Counted from the stretch's first letter, positions 1 through 6,603 are shown. The stretch: DNA of 55,735 nucleotides from a virus (IMGVR_UViG_3300044641_004056:1-55735); one strand, 5' to 3'. Notes: generated by a model from the sequence alone, not told the origin. Numbers and translations: made by a program.

Positions 1-333
1 GGCTACTGTGACTGTCTGGCCATCTACATTTGACTGAGCAAGGTTTTTAGCTTCCAGTGCTGCGGATTCTGCATCTACTGCATCATCGTAGGCATCATAT
101 GCATCGTCTTTAAGCTCCATAGCATTTGTTGCATATGTAAATTTATTTTCTGCTATGTCTATAAGATCTATAAAATCATCTTGATAAACTAAATTAGATA
201 CTTTATTGCTAAGCTCTTGTATTTCTTGAGCGGCTAAGCTAAGCGGATCATCTCCGTGGGCAGGAGTAAGAAATACCCATCCAAACATTAAAATGGTGGC
301 TAATGATAATCTCCATGCTTTAGTCCTAGTCAA
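1..333 (-). CDS. Secreted protein, N-terminal part (runs off the window)
   Basis: The reading frame is open from a TTG start at 333 to the window edge (111 codons). An AGGAG ribosome-binding site lies 6 bases upstream of the TTG, which decides the start because no ATG fits. The first 27 or so residues form a classic signal peptide: basic MTRTKAWR, a hydrophobic stretch, then TPAHGDD with likely cleavage after Ala-His-Gly or nearby. The mature part is rich in Asp, Glu and Ala and probably helical (repeated DDAYDAYDDA-type segments). Function is not recognisable; it could be an exported adhesin or virion-associated protein. It is the last gene of the rightward-to-leftward accessory series and has its own extended -10 promoter. 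Confidence 0.72.
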   Translation of the reverse strand, partial: MTRTKAWRLSLATILMFGWVFLTPAHGDDPLSLAAQEIQELSNKVSNLVYQDDFIDLIDIAENKFTYATNAMELKDDAYDAYDDAVDAESAALEAKNLAQSNVDGQTVTVA

Positions 334-348
334 CTATAACTCCTAAAC

Positions 349-379
349 AAACAATTTGTTTACTTAGTTAATTATACCA
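349..379 (-). promoter_or_regulatory. Extended -10 promoter with adjacent palindrome
   Basis: On the minus strand TGGTATAAT (371-379) is an extended -10 element; no good -35 is visible. Just downstream, at about +4 to +16, lies the inverted repeat AAACAA-T-TTGTTT (349-361), which could be an operator. Both lie in the 52-base gap before the secreted-protein gene. Operator role is inference. Confidence 0.45.
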
Positions 380-385
380 CTTTAA

Positions 386-574
386 CTATTTAGGATTATC
401 TGTTTTATAAAATCCATTACCTTTAAATTGTATACCAAATGGTGTGAAATGTCTTGTCATGTCAGAATCGCATTCAACACATGTATATCCTGGATCAATA
501 TCTGTAATTGATCTATTTACTGACATTAATGCATGTGCTTCATCATATGAGCACTTATATTCATATACTGGCAT
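386..574 (-). CDS. FmdB-like small zinc-ribbon protein
   Basis: This 62-residue protein starts MPVYEYKC and ends with FKGNGFYKTD, both hallmarks of the FmdB putative regulatory family, whose usual length is similar. A CVEC knuckle is present, but the first knuckle is degenerate: a single Cys followed by SYDEAHA instead of CxxC, so zinc binding may be altered. The start ATG overlaps the stop of the upstream nuclease gene (TAATG), implying translational coupling. FmdB proteins have no firmly established function; binding to nucleic acid or a regulatory role is only family-level inference. Confidence 0.75.
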   Translation of the reverse strand: MPVYEYKCSYDEAHALMSVNRSITDIDPGYTCVECDSDMTRHFTPFGIQFKGNGFYKTDNPK

Positions 575-984
575 TACTTACCGCTTTTCTTCCTTGCTTT
601 TGCTAATGCATCAAAGTCTTTAATCTTTGTTGCCCCCATGTATGCCCACGCATATCCATCATTAATCATTTGCTCATTAAGAGAAATTGTGTCTTCATCG
701 AGGTAGATCCATCCCAACATACGACCATATTTTTCTGTAGAGTCTGGAAGCTCAGTCTTTATTACTATTTTTTTTGCTGATTTAAGTTTAGACTTTAAAT
801 ATTCTTTTGACTCAAGACCTAGTGATTTTTCAAACTTATCAGTCGTTCTTGATTCGGGAGTGTCTATACCAGCAAGTCGAATTCTTTCGTTTGCTTTAAC
901 TGTATTCATTCCTAAGTCTATATCTACATCGATAGTATCTCCATCAACTATCTTTATTAAATTTTTTATATGATAATCATACAT
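574..984 (-). CDS. Thermonuclease (SNase)-family nuclease
   Basis: A 136-residue staphylococcal-nuclease-like enzyme, predicted to cleave DNA or RNA using Ca2+. The active-site set is visible: VDGDT around residues 13-17, RLAGIDTPE with R36, D41 and E44, and YGRMLGW with R88. This matches the R35/D40/E43/R87 pattern of S. aureus nuclease almost number for number. The start at 984 is chosen because GGGAG lies 6 bases upstream; an in-frame ATG at 1020 would add 12 residues but has no ribosome-binding site. No signal peptide is seen, so it probably acts inside the cell, perhaps in host nucleic-acid degradation. Function from family; role inferred. Confidence 0.88.
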   Translation of the reverse strand: MYDYHIKNLIKIVDGDTIDVDIDLGMNTVKANERIRLAGIDTPESRTTDKFEKSLGLESKEYLKSKLKSAKKIVIKTELPDSTEKYGRMLGWIYLDEDTISLNEQMINDGYAWAYMGATKIKDFDALAKARKKSGK

Positions 985-1035
985 TATTTTCTCCCAATTT
1001 AAGGAGCAGTTTACAGACATGCTCAGGTCATTTAT

Positions 1036-1452
1036 TTATTTAATTTTAATCTTCTTAGGCTTTTTTTCTTCTGGAATGACTCTTTCTACATTTACATGCA
1101 GCATCCCATCTTCAATACTTGCCCCAATGACTTCCATATACTCACCCAAAGCAAATGTTCGTGTGAATTTACGTGCAGCAATACCCTTGTGTAGGTACTC
1201 GCCGTCGGTCACCTCTGTGATTTCACCCTTAACAATAAGTGTACCATTTTCTACAGATACATCTATATCTTCTTTTGTGAAACCAGCTACTGCAATTGAT
1301 ACTTGGAAAGTATCCTCATCTAGCTTTAATACATCATATGGTGGATATGTTTGGCGTGTTGCTATTTGATGAACATTTGCCATTCTTTCCAACTCACGAT
1401 TAAAGCCAATAAAAAATGGATCTCTAAAAAGATCCAGTGTTGTAGTTACCAT
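1036..1452 (-). CDS. hsp20: Hsp20 / alpha-crystallin small heat-shock protein
   Basis: A 138-residue small heat-shock chaperone of the IbpA type. The N-terminus (LFRDPFFIGFNREL) and the PPYDV start of the alpha-crystallin domain are typical, followed by FQVSIAVAGFTKEDI, the ARKFTRTFAL strand region and a GMLHVNVER strand near the C-terminus. The tail KKPKKIKIK contains the I-x-I motif used in oligomer assembly. Such proteins hold unfolding proteins in a refoldable state. Hsp20 genes are known from cyanophages, where help with virion assembly or stress has been suggested. A clear SD (AAGGGG) precedes the ATG, and it has its own promoter. Confidence 0.93.
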   Translation of the reverse strand: MVTTTLDLFRDPFFIGFNRELERMANVHQIATRQTYPPYDVLKLDEDTFQVSIAVAGFTKEDIDVSVENGTLIVKGEITEVTDGEYLHKGIAARKFTRTFALGEYMEVIGASIEDGMLHVNVERVIPEEKKPKKIKIK

Positions 1453-1508
1453 TTTATTCCCCTTTCAAGCGAATAATTTAATTTAGGCCCCATTTGGCAG
1501 CCTTTATA

Positions 1509-1537
1509 ATTATATCACATCTAGCCCTGCGAAACAA
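1509..1537 (-). promoter_or_regulatory. Sigma70-like promoter of the Hsp20 gene
   Basis: Minus strand: -35 TTGTTT (1532-1537), 17-base spacer, -10 TATAAT (1509-1514) preceded by TG (extended -10). The predicted start is about 50 bases upstream of the Hsp20 ATG. The element overlaps the 3' end of the SDR gene, so the Hsp20-nuclease-FmdB set can be expressed separately from the AhpCD-SDR set. Confidence 0.6.
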
Positions 1538-2189
1538 TAGAAGGTGATATCTCAATAAGGTCTATATTGCATCTCTGAGGTAATTTGCTGATCCACAATA
1601 TAGCATCTACCATATCTTCTGCTTCCAACGCCCCATCATTATGTTGATGGGTATTAATTGCTGCTGGACATATTTCTGTAACCTTTACCTTAAAATGAGA
1701 TAGCTCCAGCCTAAATAGTTTTGCAAGTCCAGATATTGACAGCTTTGAGGTGGCATAGTTTCCTCCACCAGCATAGAAATGTTTTTTTGCAAATGAGGAT
1801 ATAAATATGATTGTAGCGTTATCAGATTTTTTTAGGTTGGGTATAAAAAGTTTTGACAAATACATTGGGCCAGCAACATTAACCATATATGAATGCAAAA
1901 AGTTTTTAGGAGTTTCTGAAGACAAATGTTTAGCACCATCAATTCCAGCGCATGATGCATTATTTACAATTAGATCTATTGCTTCATCTTGATATTTTTT
2001 ATAAAAATTACCAATACTTGTCTCATCTGACAAATCTAAGTGTTCAATTTTTATATTATCGAAATTTAAATTCTTTACTCCCTCTGGATTTCTTGATGTT
2101 CCAATTACAAAATAACCATTATTGCATAGCGTATGAGCAAGCAGGTTTCCTACACCGCCACTTACACCTGTAACAATTGCTTTTTTCAT
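1521..2189 (-). CDS. Short-chain dehydrogenase/reductase (SDR)
   Basis: A 222-residue classical SDR. The Rossmann cofactor motif TGVSGGVG is at residues 7-14 (TGxxxGxG), NNAS replaces the usual NNAG near the middle, and the catalytic YxxxK appears as YATSK with a preceding Ser in the SFAKK region. It would catalyse an NAD(P)-dependent oxidation or reduction of an unknown substrate. The start MKKAIVTG at 2189 fits the family; a TTG at 2201 is an alternative and neither has a good SD. It begins only 23 bases after tRNA-Lys, so it probably shares the transcript carrying ahpC, ahpD and the tRNAs. Substrate cannot be told from sequence. Confidence 0.87.
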   Translation of the reverse strand: MKKAIVTGVSGGVGNLLAHTLCNNGYFVIGTSRNPEGVKNLNFDNIKIEHLDLSDETSIGNFYKKYQDEAIDLIVNNASCAGIDGAKHLSSETPKNFLHSYMVNVAGPMYLSKLFIPNLKKSDNATIIFISSFAKKHFYAGGGNYATSKLSISGLAKLFRLELSHFKVKVTEICPAAINTHQHNDGALEAEDMVDAILWISKLPQRCNIDLIEISPSIVSQG

Positions 2190-2212
2190 ATCATTATCCA
2201 ATCATTTTATTG

Positions 2213-2285
2213 TGCCCCCAGATGGTATCGAACCATCGACCCGCAGATTAAAAGTCTGCTGCTCTACCAGCTGAGCTATAGGAGC
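2213..2285 (-). tRNA. trnK: tRNA-Lys (anticodon TTT)
   Basis: A complete cloverleaf can be folded on the minus strand: acceptor GCTCCTA pairing with TGGGGGC, D arm GCTC/GAGC, anticodon stem GCAGA/TCTGC with loop CTTTTAA, and T arm GATGG-TTCGATA-CCATC. The discriminator is A and no CCA is encoded. It reads AAA, a very common codon in these AT-rich genes. One base separates it from tRNA-Asn. Confidence 0.95.
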
Positions 2286-2286
2286 G

Positions 2287-2359
2287 CTGCCCCACCTGGC
2301 CTCGATCCAGGGACATCCGAATTAACAGTTCGACGCTCTACCAACTGAGCTATAGGGCA
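2287..2359 (-). tRNA. trnN: tRNA-Asn (anticodon GTT)
   Basis: Cloverleaf on the minus strand: acceptor TGCCCTA/TGGGGCA, D arm GCTC/GAGC, anticodon stem TCGAA/TTCGG (one G-T pair) with loop CTGTTAA, and T arm CCTGG-ATCGAGG-CCAGG. The T-loop starts with A rather than the usual T. Discriminator G, no encoded CCA. It lies directly upstream of tRNA-Lys. Confidence 0.93.
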
Positions 2360-2362
2360 AAG

Positions 2363-2385
2363 TTGGTATTTTAAAGTCATACCAA
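2363..2385 (-). other. Short hairpin between ahpD and tRNA-Asn
   Basis: The arms TTGGTAT and ATACCAA (7 bp, 9-base loop) sit in the 35-base gap between ahpD and the tRNA pair. There is no U-tract, so it is not a standard terminator. It may protect the ahpD mRNA 3' end after tRNA processing; this is inference. Confidence 0.3.
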
Positions 2386-2394
2386 GGACTTATA

Positions 2395-2907
2395 CTAAGC
2401 CGAAAGAATTTTTGCTAGCGCATTGATTGTTGCTGCAATTCTTCCGATATCACGCAACTGCTCAACTGTGTAGCCTTCTTCCTTCAATGTTTCATAATGT
2501 GCTTTAACACAAAAATGACATTTGCCAATAATTGATGAGGCTAAAGAGTAAGCTTCAAACTTACCCTTTGTTGTTCCACCATGAGAAGAAATAGCATTCA
2601 TTCTTAGCTGTGCTGGCAACCCCTTTAGGTTTGGGTCATCTGCCATCTCAATGTATGGGTACCAAACATTGTTTTGTGCCATGATAGCACCAGCTGTTAA
2701 AGCTGCATTTTTTTCAACTTCATCTGTGGCGCTAGCGACAATAAAAGTAAGTAGCTTAGAGTTTCCTGTAGCAAATGCTGCAGCAATAGAAAGGTATGTT
2801 GCATGCTCTGGATCAATAGTTGACCTGTTGATTACAGCATCTAGGTTTAACTTAATGTCTTTAGCATACTCTGGCAAGGAATCTTTTAGCTGGTCAACCC
2901 ATAACAT
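2395..2907 (-). CDS. ahpD: Alkylhydroperoxidase AhpD
   Basis: A 170-residue AhpD-family thiol reductase that in mycobacteria recycles oxidised AhpC. The layout follows M. tuberculosis AhpD residue for residue: E118, C130, C133 and H137 are present, and the N-terminus shares LPEYAKDIKLNL with it. A notable difference is the CxxC box: here it is C-H-F-C, so the residue equal to mycobacterial H132, part of its proton relay, is Phe and a His sits at 131 instead. The start overlaps the ahpC stop (TAATG), so the two are coupled. Known partners in mycobacteria are the dihydrolipoamide acyltransferase/reductase pair, which the host would supply. Confidence 0.94.
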   Translation of the reverse strand: MLWVDQLKDSLPEYAKDIKLNLDAVINRSTIDPEHATYLSIAAAFATGNSKLLTFIVASATDEVEKNAALTAGAIMAQNNVWYPYIEMADDPNLKGLPAQLRMNAISSHGGTTKGKFEAYSLASSIIGKCHFCVKAHYETLKEEGYTVEQLRDIGRIAATINALAKILSA

Positions 2908-3443
2908 TACAAAGTTTCTCCACCTAGTGATCGATTACATGCACAAAGCTCTCCTGTTTGCAAAGCATCTAGTACACGAAGAGTTTCATCTGGGTTTCTA
3001 CCTACATCTAGGTTGTTTACTGTAACATGCTGAATAATATTGTCTGGATCAATAATAAATGTGGCACGGTAAGTTACACCAGAAGAATGGTGAACTCCGA
3101 GATCATTAGCCAAATGGTGTGCAGTATCTGCAAATGACCATGAATTAGTCTTTTTTAGATCCTCGTGGGCATTTCTCCAAGCAATCTTACAGAACTCATT
3201 GTCCACTGATCCAGTCATTAAGACAGCATCTCTATCGTTAAAGTCATTAACTAAAGCATCATAAGCAACAATTTCTGTTGGGCATACAAATGTAAAATCT
3301 TTTGGATAAAATGCAATAATCTTCCATTTACCTGGGAACGAATCCTGCGTGATTACCTCGAAAGAGGAATCTTCATATGACAAAGCTCCTGGCTTAACAC
3401 CAGTGACTGCAAAATTTCCTAACTTATCTCCTACTGTTTTCAT
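2907..3443 (-). CDS. ahpC: Peroxiredoxin AhpC
   Basis: A 178-residue 2-Cys peroxiredoxin that reduces hydrogen peroxide, organic peroxides and probably peroxynitrite. The peroxidatic site is FVCPTE with C54. The C-terminus has LCACN with C167 and C169, the extra-cysteine arrangement typical of actinobacterial AhpC, and the C54-C167 spacing (113) equals that of M. tuberculosis C61-C174. The start at 3443 is set by AAGGAG 4 bases upstream; a longer in-frame reading to 3476 runs almost up to the tRNA-Arg. It is followed by its reductant ahpD in a coupled pair. The unit is headed by tRNA-Arg under a shared promoter. Confidence 0.96.
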   Translation of the reverse strand: MKTVGDKLGNFAVTGVKPGALSYEDSSFEVITQDSFPGKWKIIAFYPKDFTFVCPTEIVAYDALVNDFNDRDAVLMTGSVDNEFCKIAWRNAHEDLKKTNSWSFADTAHHLANDLGVHHSSGVTYRATFIIDPDNIIQHVTVNNLDVGRNPDETLRVLDALQTGELCACNRSLGGETL

Positions 3444-3480
3444 TTTTCTCCTTGTGTATAAGTGATGATATTTCATATCG

Positions 3481-3552
3481 CACCCCTGGCTGGATTCGAA
3501 CCAGCGGCCAACAGATTAGAAGTCTGTTGCTCTTCCTCTGAGCTACAGAGGT
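3481..3552 (-). tRNA. trnR: tRNA-Arg (anticodon TCT)
   Basis: Cloverleaf on the minus strand: acceptor ACCTCTG/CAGGGGT, D arm GCTC/GAGC, anticodon stem ACAGA/TCTGT with loop CTTCTAA, and T arm GCTGG-TTCGAAT-CCAGC; discriminator G, no CCA. It reads AGA, which is frequent here but often rare in actinobacteria. It is the first gene of the ahpCD transcript. Confidence 0.95.
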
Positions 3553-3560
3553 AAAATTAA

Positions 3561-3589
3561 ATTATACTATTAAAAATCATATTCCTCAA
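3561..3589 (-). promoter_or_regulatory. Promoter of the tRNA-Arg / ahpCD unit
   Basis: Minus strand: -35 TTGAGG (3584-3589), 17-base spacer, -10 TATAAT (3561-3566). The predicted start falls at about 3554, only a couple of bases before the tRNA 5' end. It lies within the 3' end of the upstream 112-residue gene. No oxidative-stress operator is recognisable. Confidence 0.62.
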
Positions 3590-3908
3590 GGGTTTCCAAT
3601 GGAATGATACCTTTTTCTTTTGCGATATCGTATCCCTCTTTTGTAAAGTTATATGTAACCCGAAGATCTTCGTCATACTCAACCTGCATTAAATCATTGT
3701 TTAATAGGTCTATTAGCTCTGACTCTATGTAGTGCTCATGGGCTTCCCATAAATCTGGGGCAAGCAAAGGAGTTACATTTTCATTTAGCTCGAATATTGC
3801 TTCGCCGTCTTTTGAAAATCCAACAACTTTTATTGCACCAATATCTATATAGTGCTGAACTTTAATCATTAGTTCTTCTTCGTCTTCTTCATCAAATGGT
3901 CTTGACAT
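3570..3908 (-). CDS. Acidic conserved hypothetical protein
   Basis: A 112-residue soluble acidic protein; I do not recognise a family. It has a highly charged N-terminus (DEEDEEE), a short beta-like segment (AIKVVGFSKDGEAIFEL) and a C-terminal part (YNFTKEGYDIAKEKGI) that resembles the end of a small winged-helix domain, so a DNA-binding or transcription role is possible but unproven. The start at 3908 is chosen because GAGAGG lies 5 bases upstream; a longer frame would run into tRNA-Met. It lies between tRNA-Met and tRNA-Arg. Confidence 0.7.
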   Translation of the reverse strand: MSRPFDEEDEEELMIKVQHYIDIGAIKVVGFSKDGEAIFELNENVTPLLAPDLWEAHEHYIESELIDLLNNDLMQVEYDEDLRVTYNFTKEGYDIAKEKGIIPLETLEEYDF

Positions 3909-3921
3909 TACTACCTCTCTG

Positions 3922-3995
3922 TGCAACAAGTAGGACTTGAACCTACGATTACCGAATTATGAGTTCGGGGCTTTAACCAACTAAGCTATTGTTGC
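3922..3995 (-). tRNA. trnM: tRNA with CAT anticodon (Met, or Ile2)
   Basis: Cloverleaf on the minus strand: acceptor GCAACAA/TTGTTGC, D arm GCTT/AAGC, anticodon stem CCGAA/TTCGG with loop CTCATAA, and T arm GTAGG-TTCAAGT-CCTAC; discriminator A, no encoded CCA. A fully paired first acceptor pair argues against initiator tRNA. A CAT anticodon can also mark an isoleucine tRNA whose C34 is modified to lysidine to read ATA, a codon common in this genome; sequence alone does not settle it. Confidence 0.9.
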
Positions 3996-4003
3996 CTAGT
4001 TGA

Positions 4004-4033
4004 ATTATAGTATTTTACTATCAGTTTTGTCAA
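4004..4033 (-). promoter_or_regulatory. Consensus promoter directly upstream of the CAT tRNA
   Basis: Minus strand: perfect TTGACA (4028-4033), 18-base spacer, perfect TATAAT (4004-4009). The expected start at about 3997 is next to the tRNA 5' end at 3995. Both hexamers match consensus, which is unusual in this window. It overlaps the end of the small gene upstream. Confidence 0.72.
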
Positions 4034-4253
4034 TAGATTGCTCAACTATTTGCTGAACATACTCTGAAAAATGTTTTCTAATACTTCCTGGTGGCCTGTG
4101 ACCAATATCAGACCATACTCTTTTATACTCATGAATGTTGTCGAATGTTGTTGGGCAAACCAGAACTCCACCATATTCTTTTAATCTTGTTGGAAGAGGT
4201 ACATGCTTGCTGCAGCACTTACACTCTTTAGCTTTTTCTTGATATATACTCAT
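4005..4253 (-). CDS. Small cysteine-rich protein downstream of terL
   Basis: An 82-residue protein with CKCC near residues 11-14 and a further Cys in VLVCPTTFDN, which may form a small zinc site. A later RPPGSIRKHFSEYVQ segment is basic and helical. No family is recognised. It overlaps the terL stop by 4 bases (ATGA), and small genes next to terL in phages are often packaging accessories or HNH nucleases, but no HNH motif is seen here. Confidence 0.65.
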   Translation of the reverse strand: MSIYQEKAKECKCCSKHVPLPTRLKEYGGVLVCPTTFDNIHEYKRVWSDIGHRPPGSIRKHFSEYVQQIVEQSIDKTDSKIL

Positions 4254-6040
4254 ACTATTTCCATTCCACTTAATGCTTCAGAAAGATCCCTAGGCATTGA
4301 TGACGGTGCCTTAATTAAATTTGGGCTTTCTTGCATTAAACTTTCTCTATATTGCTTTTTTACAGAAGAATAGTCATGGACCTCAATATCTCCGAAAGCT
4401 TCTCTTGTTAGACTAATTGCATTGTATATTGAGCCACAAACAGCATCTGCTAAGTCTTTAGATCCTTTTCTTGGGTGGTCAACCTTATCACGCATAATTC
4501 TTAACTCTAATAGCTCATCTACAAGTAATGGTATGTGCGGACCATTTAATCTTTCTTCTAAAACCACCATAGCCATATCATCATAATGCTTTTTTGCAAC
4601 AGATAAAGTTTGAGTATTTATTCCATATTGCTTGAGTTGCTGCATCATATCGTGAGAGTTCCATCTGTCAAATGTACATATTCTAATGTTAAATCCTCTA
4701 GACCTAAGAGACAGAATGTAATCCCTAACCTCAGCAAAGTCTACCGATTTATCTGAGGTAGGAGTCCAATACATTACGGCATCTACTTTAACAATTGGCG
4801 CTGGCTGAGAGTAAGTATCAGTAACTTTTACGCTAACAAACTTTTCAATGTGAGCCATGGATACAGCACAATGGTCATGCTTTTGAGCTAAATCTACGTG
4901 TATGTAATAATCTTTATCTTCTTCTGGTAAGAACCAGTCTTCGAATCTTCCAAAACCGTCAACAGCTATTGATAAATCATTAAATGCCATTTCAATCTTC
5001 TCACGAGATTTAAAAAAAGCATCAATTGCTTCTGGTGGCATGCAGGCAAATCTTCCTAGAGCATCTGTTACATCTCTATAGAATGCAATTTTAAAATCTT
5101 CTATACTTCTTGTTGGGTTAACTTCCCAGGTAGGTCTACGTATTGCATAAACCCTTGGGTACCTGTAAGAAATAATTTGATCTTCATCCCAAAAAATATC
5201 AAACTCGTTACCTATTGTATTTTCTGGAAGGTCTGGATCTAATTTAAACCTATGTGATCTTGATATAATTTCTTTTTCTGAAATAATTTCGTCATATCTT
5301 TGCTGAATGTAGTCATTTTTAAAGCGTGGAAAAGAAAGTAGAATTACTTTACCGTAATCTGGAAAGCGAGAGTCTACTGATGCCCTGTACATGTCATAGA
5401 TACCACTTGCAGTTTTTGCCTGGTCATGTCCACTTGTGCTATCTAGAGCAAAGCCAGAAATTTCATCAAGCACTGCAACTAGAACGTTGTACCCTTCAAA
5501 AGCTTCTCTCTCTGAGTGTCCAGAATAAACTGTAACATTCTTATCAAATTTTATTTCTGAGGCTTTCTCAAAGTACCTACCTATAAACCATGGAGAATGG
5601 GTTACTCTATTTTTAAATCCTTTAAAGAACACATTGTTTGCTTGCTGGGCGTTGATAGCAATATTGATAATATCAATTGAATCTCCTGGTGGCTTACCAT
5701 AATAAGATGCTGGGTCTTTAAGGCATAATAGTAAATAAACTATATAAGCAACAGATATGGTTGAGCAATAATCTTTTCCACTGCCTTTACCTAATTGGGC
5801 AACAACTTCATTACATGTTTGCTTGTATCTTAGTGAGCCTTCTTTTTCCCCAAAAAGTTTAATTAGGGTTGACTCTTTATAAATCTGAGAAGATTTTTCA
5901 ATAAGAGTATATTGATTTTCTGATAACTCAGGAAGGCCAAGGTAGTTTTTGTCTGTTACAAAAGTTCTTAAATCGACAGGCCTTTCTTCAAACTCTTCTC
6001 CGTCAAGTATATCTATGAGATCATCAAAATTAAATTCCAC
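4250..6040 (-). CDS. terL: Terminase large subunit
   Basis: A 596-residue packaging motor ATPase and nuclease. The ATPase half has Walker A GKGSGKD (residues 84-90, with Asp where Ser/Thr is usual) and Walker B VLVAVLDEIS (D192, E193). The nuclease half has the RNase H-like acidic set: D383 in HVDLAQ, D458 in CTFDRW, and D529/D532 in SKDLADAV. It cuts concatemeric DNA and drives it through the portal. The start overlaps the end of the small-subunit candidate. Its position downstream of the replication genes, far from portal and capsid, is unlike the usual terL-portal order. Confidence 0.94.
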   Translation of the reverse strand: MEFNFDDLIDILDGEEFEERPVDLRTFVTDKNYLGLPELSENQYTLIEKSSQIYKESTLIKLFGEKEGSLRYKQTCNEVVAQLGKGSGKDYCSTISVAYIVYLLLCLKDPASYYGKPPGDSIDIINIAINAQQANNVFFKGFKNRVTHSPWFIGRYFEKASEIKFDKNVTVYSGHSEREAFEGYNVLVAVLDEISGFALDSTSGHDQAKTASGIYDMYRASVDSRFPDYGKVILLSFPRFKNDYIQQRYDEIISEKEIISRSHRFKLDPDLPENTIGNEFDIFWDEDQIISYRYPRVYAIRRPTWEVNPTRSIEDFKIAFYRDVTDALGRFACMPPEAIDAFFKSREKIEMAFNDLSIAVDGFGRFEDWFLPEEDKDYYIHVDLAQKHDHCAVSMAHIEKFVSVKVTDTYSQPAPIVKVDAVMYWTPTSDKSVDFAEVRDYILSLRSRGFNIRICTFDRWNSHDMMQQLKQYGINTQTLSVAKKHYDDMAMVVLEERLNGPHIPLLVDELLELRIMRDKVDHPRKGSKDLADAVCGSIYNAISLTREAFGDIEVHDYSSVKKQYRESLMQESPNLIKAPSSMPRDLSEALSGMEIV

Positions 6041-6566
6041 TGACTTCCTCGATAATCTCTATAGGCTCAACAATTCCAGTAATCTGAGATAGACGCTTGG
6101 CTACTTCCATCTTACACTTAGGGCATGTTGCAGTAACTTCTTTTAGTATTTTAACAAGGACTTCCTGTTTTCTTTCAGCTTCCGCTATTTGTCCTGCCAT
6201 CTCTGCATTATCTAGCAAGCCTACTTCTTGGAGCATTCCAATTCTTTTGCCCTCTATATCAGCAATCAACTTAAGTGCACCAGACTTAACGCTAAGCTGA
6301 CCTGCTTGATCGGCATCCTCAACTGTCTTCCATGCTTCTTTTATTAGCATTGCATAGTGTTGGTCAGCACCAGAGATAGCCTCTTTAGCACGTTCACGGG
6401 CTGATGTATCGTTGTGGACAACACTCTTCCACTCATCTATCAACTCAATTACTTCTGCCCTCTTAAGGCCAGTAAGGGTAGCAATCTGTGTAGGGCTGTT
6501 TCCCCTAAGCAGTTCTTCAACCACCTTGTTCATGCGATCAAAATGATCAGCTAATTCGATTTCCAT
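6030..6566 (-). CDS. Probable terminase small subunit
   Basis: A 178-residue protein starting MEIELADHF. Residues about 20-45 (SPTQIATLTGLKRAEVIELI) form a helix-turn-helix like that used by small terminases to bind the packaging site. A long helical middle follows, then CPKC near residue 148. Location directly before terL, with an overlap of 11 bases, supports the call. I choose the ATG at 6566 because the promoter at 6575-6603 would start transcription near 6568; the ATG at 6572 would lie upstream of that start. HTH and position are seen; the exact role is inferred. Confidence 0.75.
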   Translation of the reverse strand: MEIELADHFDRMNKVVEELLRGNSPTQIATLTGLKRAEVIELIDEWKSVVHNDTSARERAKEAISGADQHYAMLIKEAWKTVEDADQAGQLSVKSGALKLIADIEGKRIGMLQEVGLLDNAEMAGQIAEAERKQEVLVKILKEVTATCPKCKMEVAKRLSQITGIVEPIEIIEEVSGI

Positions 6567-6574
6567 ATTCATAT

Positions 6575-6603
6575 ATTATACTTCTAGTCGACTGAAATAG
6601 CAA
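6575..6603 (-). promoter_or_regulatory. Promoter of the terminase genes (possibly leaderless)
   Basis: Minus strand: -35 TTGCTA (6598-6603), 17-base spacer, -10 TATAAT (6575-6580). The expected start is about 2 bases before the ATG at 6566, and there is no convincing SD, which suggests a leaderless mRNA. Confidence 0.5.

Noticed and set aside
1019-1369. Open frame on the plus strand opposite Hsp20
   Set aside because: It is the complement of a well-supported Hsp20 gene, lacks a ribosome-binding site and has no recognisable domain. The same holds for all other plus-strand frames, such as 13302-13724 and 37288-37770.
2133-2348. Plus-strand open frame across the tRNA-Lys/tRNA-Asn pair
   Set aside because: The sequence is fully explained by two tRNA cloverleafs on the minus strand.
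2395-3443. Bacterial contamination or chimera explaining ahpC/ahpD
   Set aside because: The genes share strand, AT-rich composition and tight overlaps with flanking phage genes and tRNAs, with no visible junction.
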